Source of the DNA: Desulfobulbaceae bacterium
GTDB lineage: Bacteria > Desulfobacterota > Desulfobulbia > Desulfobulbales > Desulfobulbaceae
Assembly (NCBI GenBank): GCA_026990725.1
Contig: JALXCX010000037.1
Coordinates: forward strand, 1-8,737
DNA length: 8,737 nucleotides
Reading direction: 5' to 3'
Made by a program: the position numbers and the translations under genes. Below, one piece after another: positions 1 to 5,667 of this stretch (the first letter of the stretch is position 1; each line of letters starts with the position of its first letter). Under the pieces are notes generated by a model. It was not told where the DNA came from, ran no database searches, and saw nothing but the letters and a program-made list of their open reading frames with translations.

Positions 1-111
1 AATGTTGCGGAGTTTAAGGTCGTGCTGGAGATAAAGGATTTACAGCATCTTCAACTGCTTCAGCAACATCTTCAGCAGATGCCCGAAATAATAGAGGTTC
101 GCAGGCGTTGA
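1..111 (+). CDS. C-terminal end of a Rel/SpoT-type (p)ppGpp synthetase/hydrolase (ACT domain), partial
   Basis: The frame is open from base 1 to a TGA at 109-111, giving 36 residues with the start outside the window. The peptide has the alternation expected of the last beta-alpha-beta unit of an ACT domain: a hydrophobic strand (FKVVLEI), the turn and helix start KDLQHLQLL, then a final strand ending IIEVRRR. In Rel/SpoT enzymes, which make and degrade the stringent-response alarmone (p)ppGpp in the cytoplasm, the C-terminal ACT domain ends the protein in just this way. Only the last part of the protein is visible, so another ACT-domain enzyme cannot be excluded. The stop lies 4 bp before the next gene, which suggests cotranscription. 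Confidence 0.6.
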   Translation, partial: NVAEFKVVLEIKDLQHLQLLQQHLQQMPEIIEVRRR

Positions 112-115
112 GCCA

Positions 116-565
116 ATGACAGCAATGAGTATTTGTGAAGTCTGTGGCAATGAACGGCAAGATGAAGGTATTTCGTGTCCGTTCTGCGGTACTACCGGGG
201 AAATCAGTCCTGTTGGTAACGGACCGCAGTATAAGACTGTTAATCTTGAGAAAGGTATGCCCCTTGTTGCTCAGGCCCTATCCCGCCTTGATCAGGAGAT
301 ATCTTTTGCCAGGATGGAGCGGTGTCGGGTCCTGGTTTTGATTCACGGCTATGGATCAAGTGGCCGGGGCGGCGTTATTCGCAATGAGGCTCGTTCCCTG
401 CTTCGTTACATGAAGGACCAGGGTAAACTCAATGATTTTTTGCCCGGCGAAGAGTTCAGTACCAGAACAGGCTCTGGCAGACAACTTTTGCGACGTTTTC
501 CCTTTTTGAAACAATTACATGATTTGAATCGAAGAAATCAGGGGATTACTTTGGTTGTTTTGTAG
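116..565 (+). CDS. Small zinc-ribbon protein with a divergent Smr-like domain
   Basis: This 149-residue cytoplasmic protein has two parts. Residues 7-24 carry CxxC (C7, C10) and CPFC (C21, C24), a short four-Cys knuckle suited to one zinc ion. Residues about 40-120 resemble an Smr domain: a strand TVNLEKG where most Smr proteins have a D-L-H motif, a long helix, a strand VLVLIHGYGSSG containing the diagnostic HGxG loop (77-80), a helix after GGVIRNEA, and a late strand ending ITLVVL. Smr domains bind nucleic acid and some nick DNA or RNA. The D-L-H histidine appears absent, so nuclease activity is doubtful. The start may be ATG 116 or ATG 125; neither has a strong ribosome binding site, and 125 would keep the whole Cys knuckle. 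It sits 4 bp after the Rel/SpoT-like gene. The zinc-ribbon call is firm as a motif; the Smr call is a family-level inference. Confidence 0.62.
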   Translation: MTAMSICEVCGNERQDEGISCPFCGTTGEISPVGNGPQYKTVNLEKGMPLVAQALSRLDQEISFARMERCRVLVLIHGYGSSGRGGVIRNEARSLLRYMKDQGKLNDFLPGEEFSTRTGSGRQLLRRFPFLKQLHDLNRRNQGITLVVL

Positions 566-660
566 AGTTGTCTTTTTTGGTGTTCATTTTAGGTTTTTTA
601 TTTGAAATACATTTCTTTTTTTTGCTGATAGGATATATTGACAGAAAATAGGTTTTGTCA

Positions 661-693
661 GTGTTTTTTATGTGTTGACTGCTTATTCAGTCA
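661..693. promoter_or_regulatory. Short inverted repeat in the 219-bp gap upstream of the FKBP gene
   Basis: The gap 566-784 holds no gene. It is T-rich and contains a perfect 6-bp inverted repeat TGACTG (676-681) and CAGTCA (688-693) with a 6-nt spacer. A 10-base word GTGTTTTTTA occurs at 661-670 and again at 711-720. A TTGACA hexamer is at 638-643, but I see no convincing -10 box at 16-18 nt from it. This may be an operator or part of the promoter region for the isomerase gene; the sequence alone does not show which. Confidence 0.25.
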
Positions 694-716
694 GAGCCAC
701 TGCAAATCCTGTGTTT

Positions 717-744
717 TTTAAGAGTCCTTAAATCGGCTCTTAAA
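717..744 (+). promoter_or_regulatory. Inverted repeat (hairpin) in the leader of the FKBP gene
   Basis: TTTAAGAG (717-724) and CTCTTAAA (737-744) are perfect reverse complements. The stem extends inward by a G-U pair and a C-G pair, leaving an 8-nt loop. It lies about 40 bp before the isomerase start and is not followed by a T run, so it is not an obvious terminator. It could be an operator or a 5'-UTR hairpin. Confidence 0.3.
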
Positions 745-773
745 CATTTTGCTGTAAGGCAGTTACGTTAACT

Positions 774-779
774 AGGGAG
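774..779 (+). promoter_or_regulatory. Ribosome binding site of the FKBP gene
   Basis: AGGGAG lies 5 nt before the ATG at 785, fixing that start. The start also places a typical signal peptide at the N-terminus. Confidence 0.7.
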
Positions 780-784
780 ACTTT

Positions 785-1504
785 ATGAAAGTTGTGATAT
801 ATGCGTTGTTTGGCCTGATGCTTGTAGCAGGAACTGCAGCGGCCGACCAGAAGACAGAATTAACCACAGAGGCGCAAAAGCTCAGCTACGCGCTTGGTCT
901 TGATTTGGGGGCCTATTTTAAAAATCTTGGCGAAGATCTTGATCTTTCGGTTATCGCAAAAGGCATTGATGCTTCCTATAACGGGAAAGAAACATTAATG
1001 ACCAAAGAGGAAGCCGCAAAGGTTCAACAGCAGTTTGCTGCCCGTCAGCAGGAAAAACAAGTACAGAAAGTAGTGGAAATGACTGCCGCAAACAAGGCTG
1101 CTGCTGCAAAGTTTCTCAAAGAAAATAAAGGCAAGGATGGCGTCAAGACCACAGCTTCCGGCCTGCAGTATAAAGTTATTAAAAAAGGCACTGGTAAGAA
1201 ACCTGCAGCCACTGATATGGTGAAAGTCCACTACAAAGGCAAGTTGCTTGACGGGACAGAATTTGATAGTTCTTATAAGCGCAACCAACCTGCTGAATTT
1301 CGTATTGATCAGGTCATTCCCGGTTGGACAGAAGCCATGCAGTTGATGAATGTAGGCAGTGTTTTTGAACTTTTCATCCCGCCGGAACTGGCATATGGAG
1401 ACCGTGGGGCTCCTCCTGTGATTGAGCCTGGTTCCATGTTGATTTTTGAAGTTGAATTACTGGATGTAACCCCTGCAGAGAGTACAGCGAAAGAAAAGAA
1501 ATAA
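785..1504 (+). CDS. Exported FKBP-type peptidyl-prolyl cis-trans isomerase (Mip/FkpA-like)
   Basis: This 239-residue protein catalyses cis-trans isomerisation of X-Pro bonds and probably acts as a folding chaperone in the periplasm. Residues 1-20 form a signal peptide: short basic start, hydrophobic core IYALFGLMLVAG, and a small-residue cleavage site TAAA followed by DQ. There is no lipobox Cys, so it is likely soluble. Residues about 25-115 match the helical FKBP N-terminal dimerisation domain (QKLSYALGLDLG, then a long charged helix). Residues 120-228 are the FKBP catalytic domain, with binding-pocket residues Y150, F160, D161, V177, I178, W181 and Y204 in their usual contexts (VKVHYKGKLLDGTEFDSS, QVIPGWTEA, PPELAYGDRG). 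Length and layout are those of Mip/FkpA/FklB proteins. The C-terminal tail is Lys/Glu-rich. The lysine-rich gene follows 56 bp downstream and may be cotranscribed. Confidence 0.95.
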   Translation: MKVVIYALFGLMLVAGTAAADQKTELTTEAQKLSYALGLDLGAYFKNLGEDLDLSVIAKGIDASYNGKETLMTKEEAAKVQQQFAARQQEKQVQKVVEMTAANKAAAAKFLKENKGKDGVKTTASGLQYKVIKKGTGKKPAATDMVKVHYKGKLLDGTEFDSSYKRNQPAEFRIDQVIPGWTEAMQLMNVGSVFELFIPPELAYGDRGAPPVIEPGSMLIFEVELLDVTPAESTAKEKK

Positions 1505-1522
1505 ATCTGTTTTTCATTTATC

Positions 1523-1543
1523 GTCGGCTGTCTGTTAGCCGAC
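1523..1543 (+). terminator. Weak hairpin between the FKBP and lysine-rich genes
   Basis: GTCGGCT (1523-1529) and AGCCGAC (1537-1543) form a perfect 7-bp stem with a 7-nt loop, followed only by TTT and then CC. The short T tract argues for at most partial termination or mRNA processing between the two genes. Confidence 0.3.
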
Positions 1544-1560
1544 TTTCCTGAGGTGTTTGT

Positions 1561-1815
1561 ATGGGGAAAGTCAAAAAAGCAAAGCCCAGATGCTGTGGTA
1601 AATATCGAAAGAAGAATAAGCATTGTAGCCGGTGCCCTGTGACATTCAGGGAACAATGTCAACTTAAGACAGAGAGGTCTGAAATGGGGAAAAAGAAAGA
1701 CAAGAAAAAAGCCAAGAAGAAAGCTGAAAAAAAGTTGAAAGCCAAAAAGTGCAGCAAGAAAAAATGCGGAAAAAAGAAAGATAAGAAAAAAGCAAAAAAG
1801 AAAAAGAAAAAATAA
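1561..1815 (+). CDS. Extremely lysine-rich small protein with a Cys-containing N-terminal segment
   Basis: I do not recognise this 84-residue protein as a named family. The first 41 residues contain a cysteine-rich core (CCGKYRKKNKHCSRCP, C11, C12, C22, C25) plus one further Cys, which could bind a metal ion. Residues 42-84 are almost pure lysine: 29 of 43 residues are Lys, with a twice-repeated GKKKDKKKAKKK unit (43-54 and 70-81) and a central CSKKKC pair. No hydrophobic segment is present. Such a charge suggests binding to nucleic acid, ribosomes or polyphosphate, but function is unknown. The start at 1561 is supported by GAGGTG at 1550-1555. A second in-frame ATG at 1684 has its own good ribosome binding site, so a 43-residue form is possible. 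A strong terminator follows 10 bp after the stop. Confidence 0.7.
   Translation: MGKVKKAKPRCCGKYRKKNKHCSRCPVTFREQCQLKTERSEMGKKKDKKKAKKKAEKKLKAKKCSKKKCGKKKDKKKAKKKKKK
1671..1677 (+). promoter_or_regulatory. Internal ribosome binding site before a second start in the lysine-rich gene
   Basis: AGAGAGG ends 6 nt before an in-frame ATG at 1684. The codons after both starts begin ATG GGG AAA. Translation from 1684 would give a 43-residue, 67% lysine peptide lacking the Cys-rich head. It is at least as good as the site before 1561. Confidence 0.45.
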
Positions 1816-1824
1816 GCATTTTTC

Positions 1825-1855
1825 AGGCCGGATTCAATGAATTCGGCCTTTTTTT
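1825..1855 (+). terminator. Rho-independent terminator after the lysine-rich gene
   Basis: An 11-bp stem (1825-1835 with 1839-1849, one G-T wobble) encloses a 3-nt AAT loop and runs directly into a T tract at 1849-1855. It ends the FKBP/lysine-rich transcription unit. On the opposite strand the hairpin is not immediately followed by T residues, so it is a poorer stop for the converging gene. Confidence 0.88.
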
Positions 1856-1887
1856 CTACATGACATAGGGCTTGGAGGAGGTAAATC

Positions 1888-2367
1888 TCAAGCATCCCTT
1901 ACCCACTGCTCAATCAGAGCCTTTGTCGGTAACAGGCCGCTGCTCTTCAGCTTTCCGTTTATCATGAGAGCCGGGGTCTGCAACACGCCGGCTCGTCCGA
2001 TTTCATCCGGGTCGTGAATCTGCTCAATGTCTGCGGCAATTTGCATCTCCGCCAGGACTTCAATGACCAGGTTTTGCAAGCCGTTACAACTCACGCAGCC
2101 CGGCCCGAAAATTCGTAGAACCAATCCCTCCTCATTCTTTTTGTCATTGTTTAAGTGTTTTGTATATTCCTTAAATAGAGCAATCCTGTATTTTTCCTCC
2201 ATAGCCGCAGGGATATAATTTTTTTGCTGGATAGCCCGGTAAAGGAATTCCATGGCCTCGGCCTGATTCAACTCCATGGATGCTGCTTCGTTAAGAGCCA
2301 TATCCAGTCCAACCAGACCAATGTTGCTTGTGCCTATCCGAATTGTTCGTGAAGTAGCTGGGTCCAT
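1888..2367 (-). CDS. Thioredoxin-fold protein of the small CxxC (redox-active disulfide/Thioredoxin_3) type with an N-terminal extension
   Basis: The protein is 159 residues from ATG 2367. Residues 82-159 form a compact thioredoxin-like domain: strand LVLRIFGPG, active site C91-V-S-C94, a helix, strand AADIEQIHD, the cis-Pro loop QTPALMING (T131-P132) and a last helix ending IEQWVRDA. This layout is that of the small archaeal/bacterial MTH895/TM0996-like redox proteins, which exchange thiols and disulfides; the physiological partner is unknown. Residues 7-72 are a separate segment (RTIRIGTSNIGLVGLDMALNEA, then NYIPAAMEEKYRIALFKEYTKHL), predicted alpha-helical, which I cannot assign. No signal peptide is seen, so the location is probably cytoplasmic. 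The frame continues upstream to ATG 2508, but the extra 47 residues look like translated intergenic DNA. The ATG at 2367 lacks a clear ribosome binding site. It converges with the lysine-rich gene and diverges from the CCA gene. Confidence 0.82.
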   Translation of the reverse strand: MDPATSRTIRIGTSNIGLVGLDMALNEAASMELNQAEAMEFLYRAIQQKNYIPAAMEEKYRIALFKEYTKHLNNDKKNEEGLVLRIFGPGCVSCNGLQNLVIEVLAEMQIAADIEQIHDPDEIGRAGVLQTPALMINGKLKSSGLLPTKALIEQWVRDA

Positions 2368-2377
2368 AATTTTTTTG

Positions 2378-2417
2378 TTGTGTATTTTACGTGAACGGAT
2401 TGACAAAAAATACACAA
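2378..2417. promoter_or_regulatory. Perfect 11-bp inverted repeat, candidate operator of the thioredoxin-like gene
   Basis: TTGTGTATTTT (2378-2388) and AAAATACACAA (2407-2417) are exact reverse complements separated by 18 bp. The pair lies 11-50 bp before the - strand start at 2367. A possible - strand promoter, TTTACG and TATTTT with a 17-bp spacer (4/6 matches each), places its -10 inside the distal arm. This geometry suits a dimeric repressor, or a stem-loop in the mRNA leader. Confidence 0.4.
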
Positions 2418-2512
2418 TACTGGGGGGAGCGTAAAGAAAAATACTTTGGCTGGATGCTTCTGCTGAAAAGAAAGAACAGAGAAAAAATCGGGAAATCTTT
2501 ATTGGCAACTGC

Positions 2513-2520
2513 TATATTAT
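2513..2520 (+). promoter_or_regulatory. Possible -10 element just before the CCA gene start
   Basis: TATATTAT lies 4-12 bp before ATG 2525. A transcript started from it would be leaderless or nearly so, consistent with the lack of any ribosome binding site there. No good -35 partner is visible, so this is tentative. Confidence 0.25.
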
Positions 2521-2524
2521 AGAC

Positions 2525-4027
2525 ATGGTGACTTTTGAGAAGAAAAGGCTTCCCTGTCGAGATGTGGCGGCGTTGTTTCCGCCGGGATTACTGAACACGC
2601 TTGCTTTGGTGCATGATCTACTGCCGGGTGAAGTGTTTATGACCGGCGGTACGATCCGTGATTTGCTGCTTGGCAGAAAACCCGCAGATATTGATTTAAC
2701 TGTTGAGCGCGGTGCCAGAGACTGGGCAGGGCTGCTGGCTGAAAAAACCGGGGGAACCTATATCGTACTGGGCCGGGAAGAGGATGCGGCCCGGGTGGCA
2801 TGGCAGGGCCTTGATGTCGATTTTTCTTCGTTTCGCGACGGGGCAACCTCCATTGAGCAGGAGCTGTGTAAACGGGATATAACAATCAATTCCATGGGGC
2901 TTCCCATTACGGGCATCTTTCGTGATACAGACTGCCAGAGGCAGGGTTTTTTGTTGGTGATTGATCCTCTTAGCGGGGCACAGGACCTGGAAAATGAGAT
3001 TATCCGGGTGACTTCGAAAAAATGTTTTTCAGCAGATCCTCTGCGGATGTTACGGGTTTTTCGTTTTTCGGCAATTTTGGATTTTTCAGTTGACCCGGAT
3101 GTGCTGCATCAGATGAGCAGTCAGAGACAAAGTCTGGCCCGTGTCTCTGCAGAACGAATTGCCCACGAACTTGATCTCATTATGGCGTCCCCCCGGGCCT
3201 ATACAACTTTTCAGGCAATGCATGAATGTGGTCTTCTTTGGGAAATCCTCCCCGAGCTTAGGGCTGGAGCAGGAATGGAACAACCATCAAGTCATCATCT
3301 TGATGTTTTTGACCACTGCATGGAGGCGCTGCATCAGATGGAGTTGGTGCTGACTGACCCCGGGCTGTATTTTCCGGAGAATGAAGACGATTTTAAAGTG
3401 TACCTGATGGCTGGGGGCCACACGAGGTTGCTCAAGTGGGCCGCGTTGTTTCATGATGTGGGTAAACCCGCAACCTATGGCATAAATGAAGACAAGGGCG
3501 GCAGAATAACTTTTTATAATCATGATTTACAGGGTGCGGACCTTTTTGCAGCTATTGCCGCACGGCTTCGCTGGTCAAAAGATGATTCCCGTTTTGTGGA
3601 GCGGCTCATAGCAGGTCACATGCGGCCGTTTTTTCTGGCCAATAACCAGCGTCAGGGCGAACTGACGGTTAAGGCCTGTCTGCGTCTTATTCGTCACGTT
3701 GCCACGCATCTTCCCGGATTATTTTTACTGGCCATGGCTGATGCCCTTGCCGGTAAAGGAGAAAACAGTCCGGAAGAAATAGAGAGGGAAGTGGCCGGAC
3801 TTTTTACCCGGCTCCGTGGGCTTGAAAAGAGTCATGTGAATCCTGTACGAACTTCGCCGCCACTGCTCACCGGTAAGGATTTAATCAAAGAACTTCAACT
3901 CGTTCCCGGGCCTTTATTTCGCAAAATTTTAATGCGTGTTGAAGAGGCACAGATGGAGCAACGCCTCTCCACAAGGGAAGAAGCGCTTGCCCTTGCAGCA
4001 GAAATTGTCAGGCAAAACGTTCATTGA
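2525..4027 (+). CDS. CCA-adding enzyme/poly(A) polymerase family nucleotidyltransferase with HD domain
   Basis: This is a 500-residue class II nucleotidyltransferase that probably adds or repairs the 3'-CCA of tRNA in the cytoplasm. The head domain has the signature GGTIRDLLLG (41-50), followed by the metal-binding pair D55-I-D57. Next are KRDITINSM (116-124) and ADPLRMLRVFRFSA (170-183), which shape nucleotide selection, and ERIAHEL (210-216). Residues about 257-370 carry an HD-type phosphohydrolase core: H264, the H310-D311 doublet in ALFHDVGKP, H333 and H365. The C-terminal part is helical and contains LTGKDLIKELQLVPG, typical of the family's last domain. Family members can be true CCA enzymes, A-adding enzymes, CC-adding enzymes or poly(A) polymerases; sequence inspection does not settle which. 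The start lacks a ribosome binding site, so nearby alternatives are possible. A MITE is inserted right at its stop codon. Confidence 0.9.
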   Translation: MVTFEKKRLPCRDVAALFPPGLLNTLALVHDLLPGEVFMTGGTIRDLLLGRKPADIDLTVERGARDWAGLLAEKTGGTYIVLGREEDAARVAWQGLDVDFSSFRDGATSIEQELCKRDITINSMGLPITGIFRDTDCQRQGFLLVIDPLSGAQDLENEIIRVTSKKCFSADPLRMLRVFRFSAILDFSVDPDVLHQMSSQRQSLARVSAERIAHELDLIMASPRAYTTFQAMHECGLLWEILPELRAGAGMEQPSSHHLDVFDHCMEALHQMELVLTDPGLYFPENEDDFKVYLMAGGHTRLLKWAALFHDVGKPATYGINEDKGGRITFYNHDLQGADLFAAIAARLRWSKDDSRFVERLIAGHMRPFFLANNQRQGELTVKACLRLIRHVATHLPGLFLLAMADALAGKGENSPEEIEREVAGLFTRLRGLEKSHVNPVRTSPPLLTGKDLIKELQLVPGPLFRKILMRVEEAQMEQRLSTREEALALAAEIVRQNVH

Positions 4028-4034
4028 CAGGATT
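4027..4034 (+). repeat. Left target-site duplication of MITE copy 1
   Basis: ACAGGATT here matches ACTGGATT at 4188-4195 at 7 of 8 positions. Its first base is the last base of the upstream TGA stop codon. Confidence 0.7.
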
Positions 4035-4142
4035 GTAACTGTTCAGCTGCACCCCATATTACGGCGATCAGGCCGCCTCACATAGACGGGCTATAGTTCG
4101 TTGGTCTGCTTGCCGTAATATGGAGCACATCTGAACAGTTAC
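4035..4142 (+). repeat. Internal 108-bp palindrome of MITE copy 1
   Basis: Arms 4035-4065 and 4112-4142 are reverse complements at 27 of 31 positions and enclose a 46-nt loop. As RNA or single-stranded DNA this would form a long hairpin. The right arm ends with CTGAACAGTTAC, a third copy of the terminal repeat, inside the element. Confidence 0.85.
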
Positions 4143-4187
4143 AGGCCACAGGTTATGCTACCTTTGTGCTGATACCTGAATAGTTAC
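4035..4187 (+). mobile_element. IS66-like miniature inverted-repeat element (MITE), copy 1, 153 bp
   Basis: The element begins GTAACTGTTCAG (4035-4046) and ends CTGAATAGTTAC (4176-4187), 12-bp terminal inverted repeats with one mismatch. It is flanked by an 8-bp duplication (7/8). It matches the second copy at 7949-8101 at 143 of 153 positions, same length and orientation. It encodes no protein, so it would need a transposase in trans. GTAA-type ends with 8-bp duplications are characteristic of the IS66 family; the assignment to that family is an inference from these ends. The first 108 bp form one long imperfect palindrome and the last 45 bp are a tail. It sits between the CCA gene and rlmE. 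Confidence 0.88.
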
Positions 4188-4195
4188 ACTGGATT
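4188..4195 (+). repeat. Right target-site duplication of MITE copy 1
   Basis: ACTGGATT, 7/8 identical to the left flank at 4027-4034. One substitution since insertion would explain the difference. Confidence 0.7.
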
Positions 4196-4242
4196 TTGAT
4201 TTTTGGGGCAGGTTCATTGCTCATTTTTAAATAGAGTTTGTT

Positions 4243-4869
4243 ATGCGTAAAGAACAGGATTATTATTTTAAAAAAGCCAAAAAGGACAATTATCCGGCAC
4301 GCTCGGTGTATAAGCTGGAAGAGGCACAGAGTAAGTATAGGTTTTTAAAAAAGAAACAGCGTGTGCTTGATCTCGGATGCCATCCCGGGAGCTGGGCGCT
4401 TTACTCGGCTTCCATTGTAGGGGCCAAAGGGGTCGTGGTGGGAGTTGATCTGCAGGCAACAGATATACCGACCCAAAAAGATCATGCTGAAATTCACTGG
4501 CTCTGTTATGATGTTTTCGGCGACGATTTGATACCGGAACTGCGCAAAAAATGGCCGGGATTTCATGTTCTGCTCAGTGACATGGCACCGAGAACCACAG
4601 GCAGTCAATTTTCAGATCATCAACATTCCCTGCGTCTTGTCAGGCGGACCCTTGAAATTGCGGCAATGATGCTGCATGAGCGGGGCAGTTGGTATTGTAA
4701 GGTTTTTCAGGGGGAGGATTTTCCTGACTTTTTGCAGGAATGTAAACCCTGTTTTGAAACAGTGAAGGTCATTAAACCACAGAGTTCACGACGTGAAAGC
4801 CGTGAAGTTTTTGTGTTGGGGCGCGGGTTTAACGCTCGAGTTGCCCGCGAACTACAAAAAACAGTATGA
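4243..4869 (+). CDS. rlmE: 23S rRNA (uridine2552-2'-O)-methyltransferase RlmE (FtsJ/RrmJ)
   Basis: This 208-residue SAM-dependent enzyme methylates the ribose of U2552 in the A loop of 23S rRNA, a late step of 50S assembly. The N-terminus has ARSVYKLEE, with the first catalytic Lys (K24). The SAM-binding motif VLDLGCHPGSW spans 41-51, with V-G-V-D-L (66-70) as the acidic strand. The K-D-K-E catalytic tetrad is complete: K24, D113 in LLSDMAP, K153 in YCKVFQGED and E188 in SREVF. Length matches the family. The SAM motif reads GCHPGSW rather than the more common GAAPGGW, a mild variation. Ribosome binding is weak (GAG 8 nt upstream). The upstream region carries the MITE; without it the gene would start only 54 bp after the CCA gene, suggesting a former operon. 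yebC follows 48 bp downstream. Confidence 0.93.
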   Translation: MRKEQDYYFKKAKKDNYPARSVYKLEEAQSKYRFLKKKQRVLDLGCHPGSWALYSASIVGAKGVVVGVDLQATDIPTQKDHAEIHWLCYDVFGDDLIPELRKKWPGFHVLLSDMAPRTTGSQFSDHQHSLRLVRRTLEIAAMMLHERGSWYCKVFQGEDFPDFLQECKPCFETVKVIKPQSSRRESREVFVLGRGFNARVARELQKTV

Positions 4870-4906
4870 ATTAAACAACACGCGGCATGGCCGGTGTGCA
4901 GATGAT

Positions 4907-4910
4907 GGAG
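4907..4910 (+). promoter_or_regulatory. Ribosome binding site fixing the GTG start of yebC
   Basis: GGAG lies 7 nt before GTG 4918, and translation from there gives the family's usual N-terminus MSGHSKW. No ATG fits. Confidence 0.75.
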
Positions 4911-4917
4911 AATTACA

Positions 4918-5667
4918 GTGTCCGGACATTCTAAGTGGAGCACCATAAAACGGAAAAAAGGTGCCAATGATGCAAAACGAGGTAAAATTTTCACCAAACT
5001 GATCAAGGAAATCACCATTGCCGCCAAGATGGGAGGCGGTGACATAGACGGCAATCCGAGGTTACGGAGTGCGGTCACCTCGGCCAAGTCCGAGAATATG
5101 CCCAAGGATAATATCGAAAGGGCGATCAAAAAAGGTATTGGCGATCTTGACGGGGCGGTATATGAAGAAATCCTTTACGAGGGCTACGGCCCGGGTGGCG
5201 TTGCTGTCCTTGTCGAGACCATGACAGATAATAAAAACCGGACAGTTGCCGATGTTCGGCATTATTTTACCAAGAGTAACGGCAATCTGGGTGAGTCTGG
5301 CTGCGTGGCCTGGATGTTTGATAAACGAGGGGTTATCGTTGTCGATGCTGAAGGTGTTGACGAGGAGGAACTCATGGATCTCGCCATAGAAGCAGGTGCC
5401 GAAGATGTTATTGAAGACGAAACAACTTTTCAGATTTTGACAACACCTGAGGAATTCAGTGAAGTCGTGGACAGCCTTGAAAAAAGCGGCGTGAAGAGTG
5501 TTGAGGCTTCAATTTCCATGGTACCGAAAAATACAGTGGAGGTTACCGAGGAAAAACCGGCCCGGTCGCTGCTTAAGTTGCTGGAAAATCTTGAAGACCA
5601 TGATGACGTGCAAAAAGTGCATGCGAACTTTGACATTCCCGATGAAATAATGGAGTTGTTGTCATAG
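4918..5667 (+). CDS. yebC: YebC/PmpR family protein (transcriptional regulator or translation factor)
   Basis: This 249-residue protein starts at GTG with the near-invariant family N-terminus SGHSKWSTIKRKKGANDAKR. It continues with FTKLIKEI, GNPRLRSAV, MPKDNIERAIKKG, the Y-E-G-Y-G-P-G-G-V loop (residues about 87-95) and TDNKNRTVADVRHYF. The last third is acidic and ends NFDIPDEIMELLS. Length matches the family. Members have been described as DNA-binding regulators (PmpR in Pseudomonas regulates quorum sensing) and, more recently, as ribosome-associated factors that help translate proline-rich stretches; which applies here cannot be seen. It lies directly upstream of the ruv genes, an arrangement common in many bacteria, and its TAG stop overlaps the best candidate start of ruvC. 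Confidence 0.95.
   Translation: MSGHSKWSTIKRKKGANDAKRGKIFTKLIKEITIAAKMGGGDIDGNPRLRSAVTSAKSENMPKDNIERAIKKGIGDLDGAVYEEILYEGYGPGGVAVLVETMTDNKNRTVADVRHYFTKSNGNLGESGCVAWMFDKRGVIVVDAEGVDEEELMDLAIEAGAEDVIEDETTFQILTTPEEFSEVVDSLEKSGVKSVEASISMVPKNTVEVTEEKPARSLLKLLENLEDHDDVQKVHANFDIPDEIMELLS
5652..5655 (+). promoter_or_regulatory. Candidate ribosome binding site of ruvC, inside the end of yebC
   Basis: GGAG ends 8 nt before ATA 5664. No ATG, GTG or TTG in the ruvC frame lies within reach. This is the main support for choosing 5664 and for translational coupling with yebC. Confidence 0.45.

Noticed and set aside
638..660. TTGACA at 638-643 as an FKBP promoter, with an imperfect inverted repeat 639-660
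   Set aside because: No -10 box at 16-18 bp, and the inverted repeat needs a bulge.
1659..1895. Minus-strand open frame rich in Phe
   Set aside because: It is the reverse of the lysine-rich gene (AAA read as TTT) and crosses the terminator; no family features.
2368..2508. N-terminal extension of the thioredoxin-like protein to ATG 2508
   Set aside because: The 47 extra residues have no domain character and would bury the inverted repeat and the divergent promoter region; ATG 2367 fits better.
4035..4142. MITE palindrome as a Rho-independent terminator
   Set aside because: A long stem is present but no T tract follows either copy.
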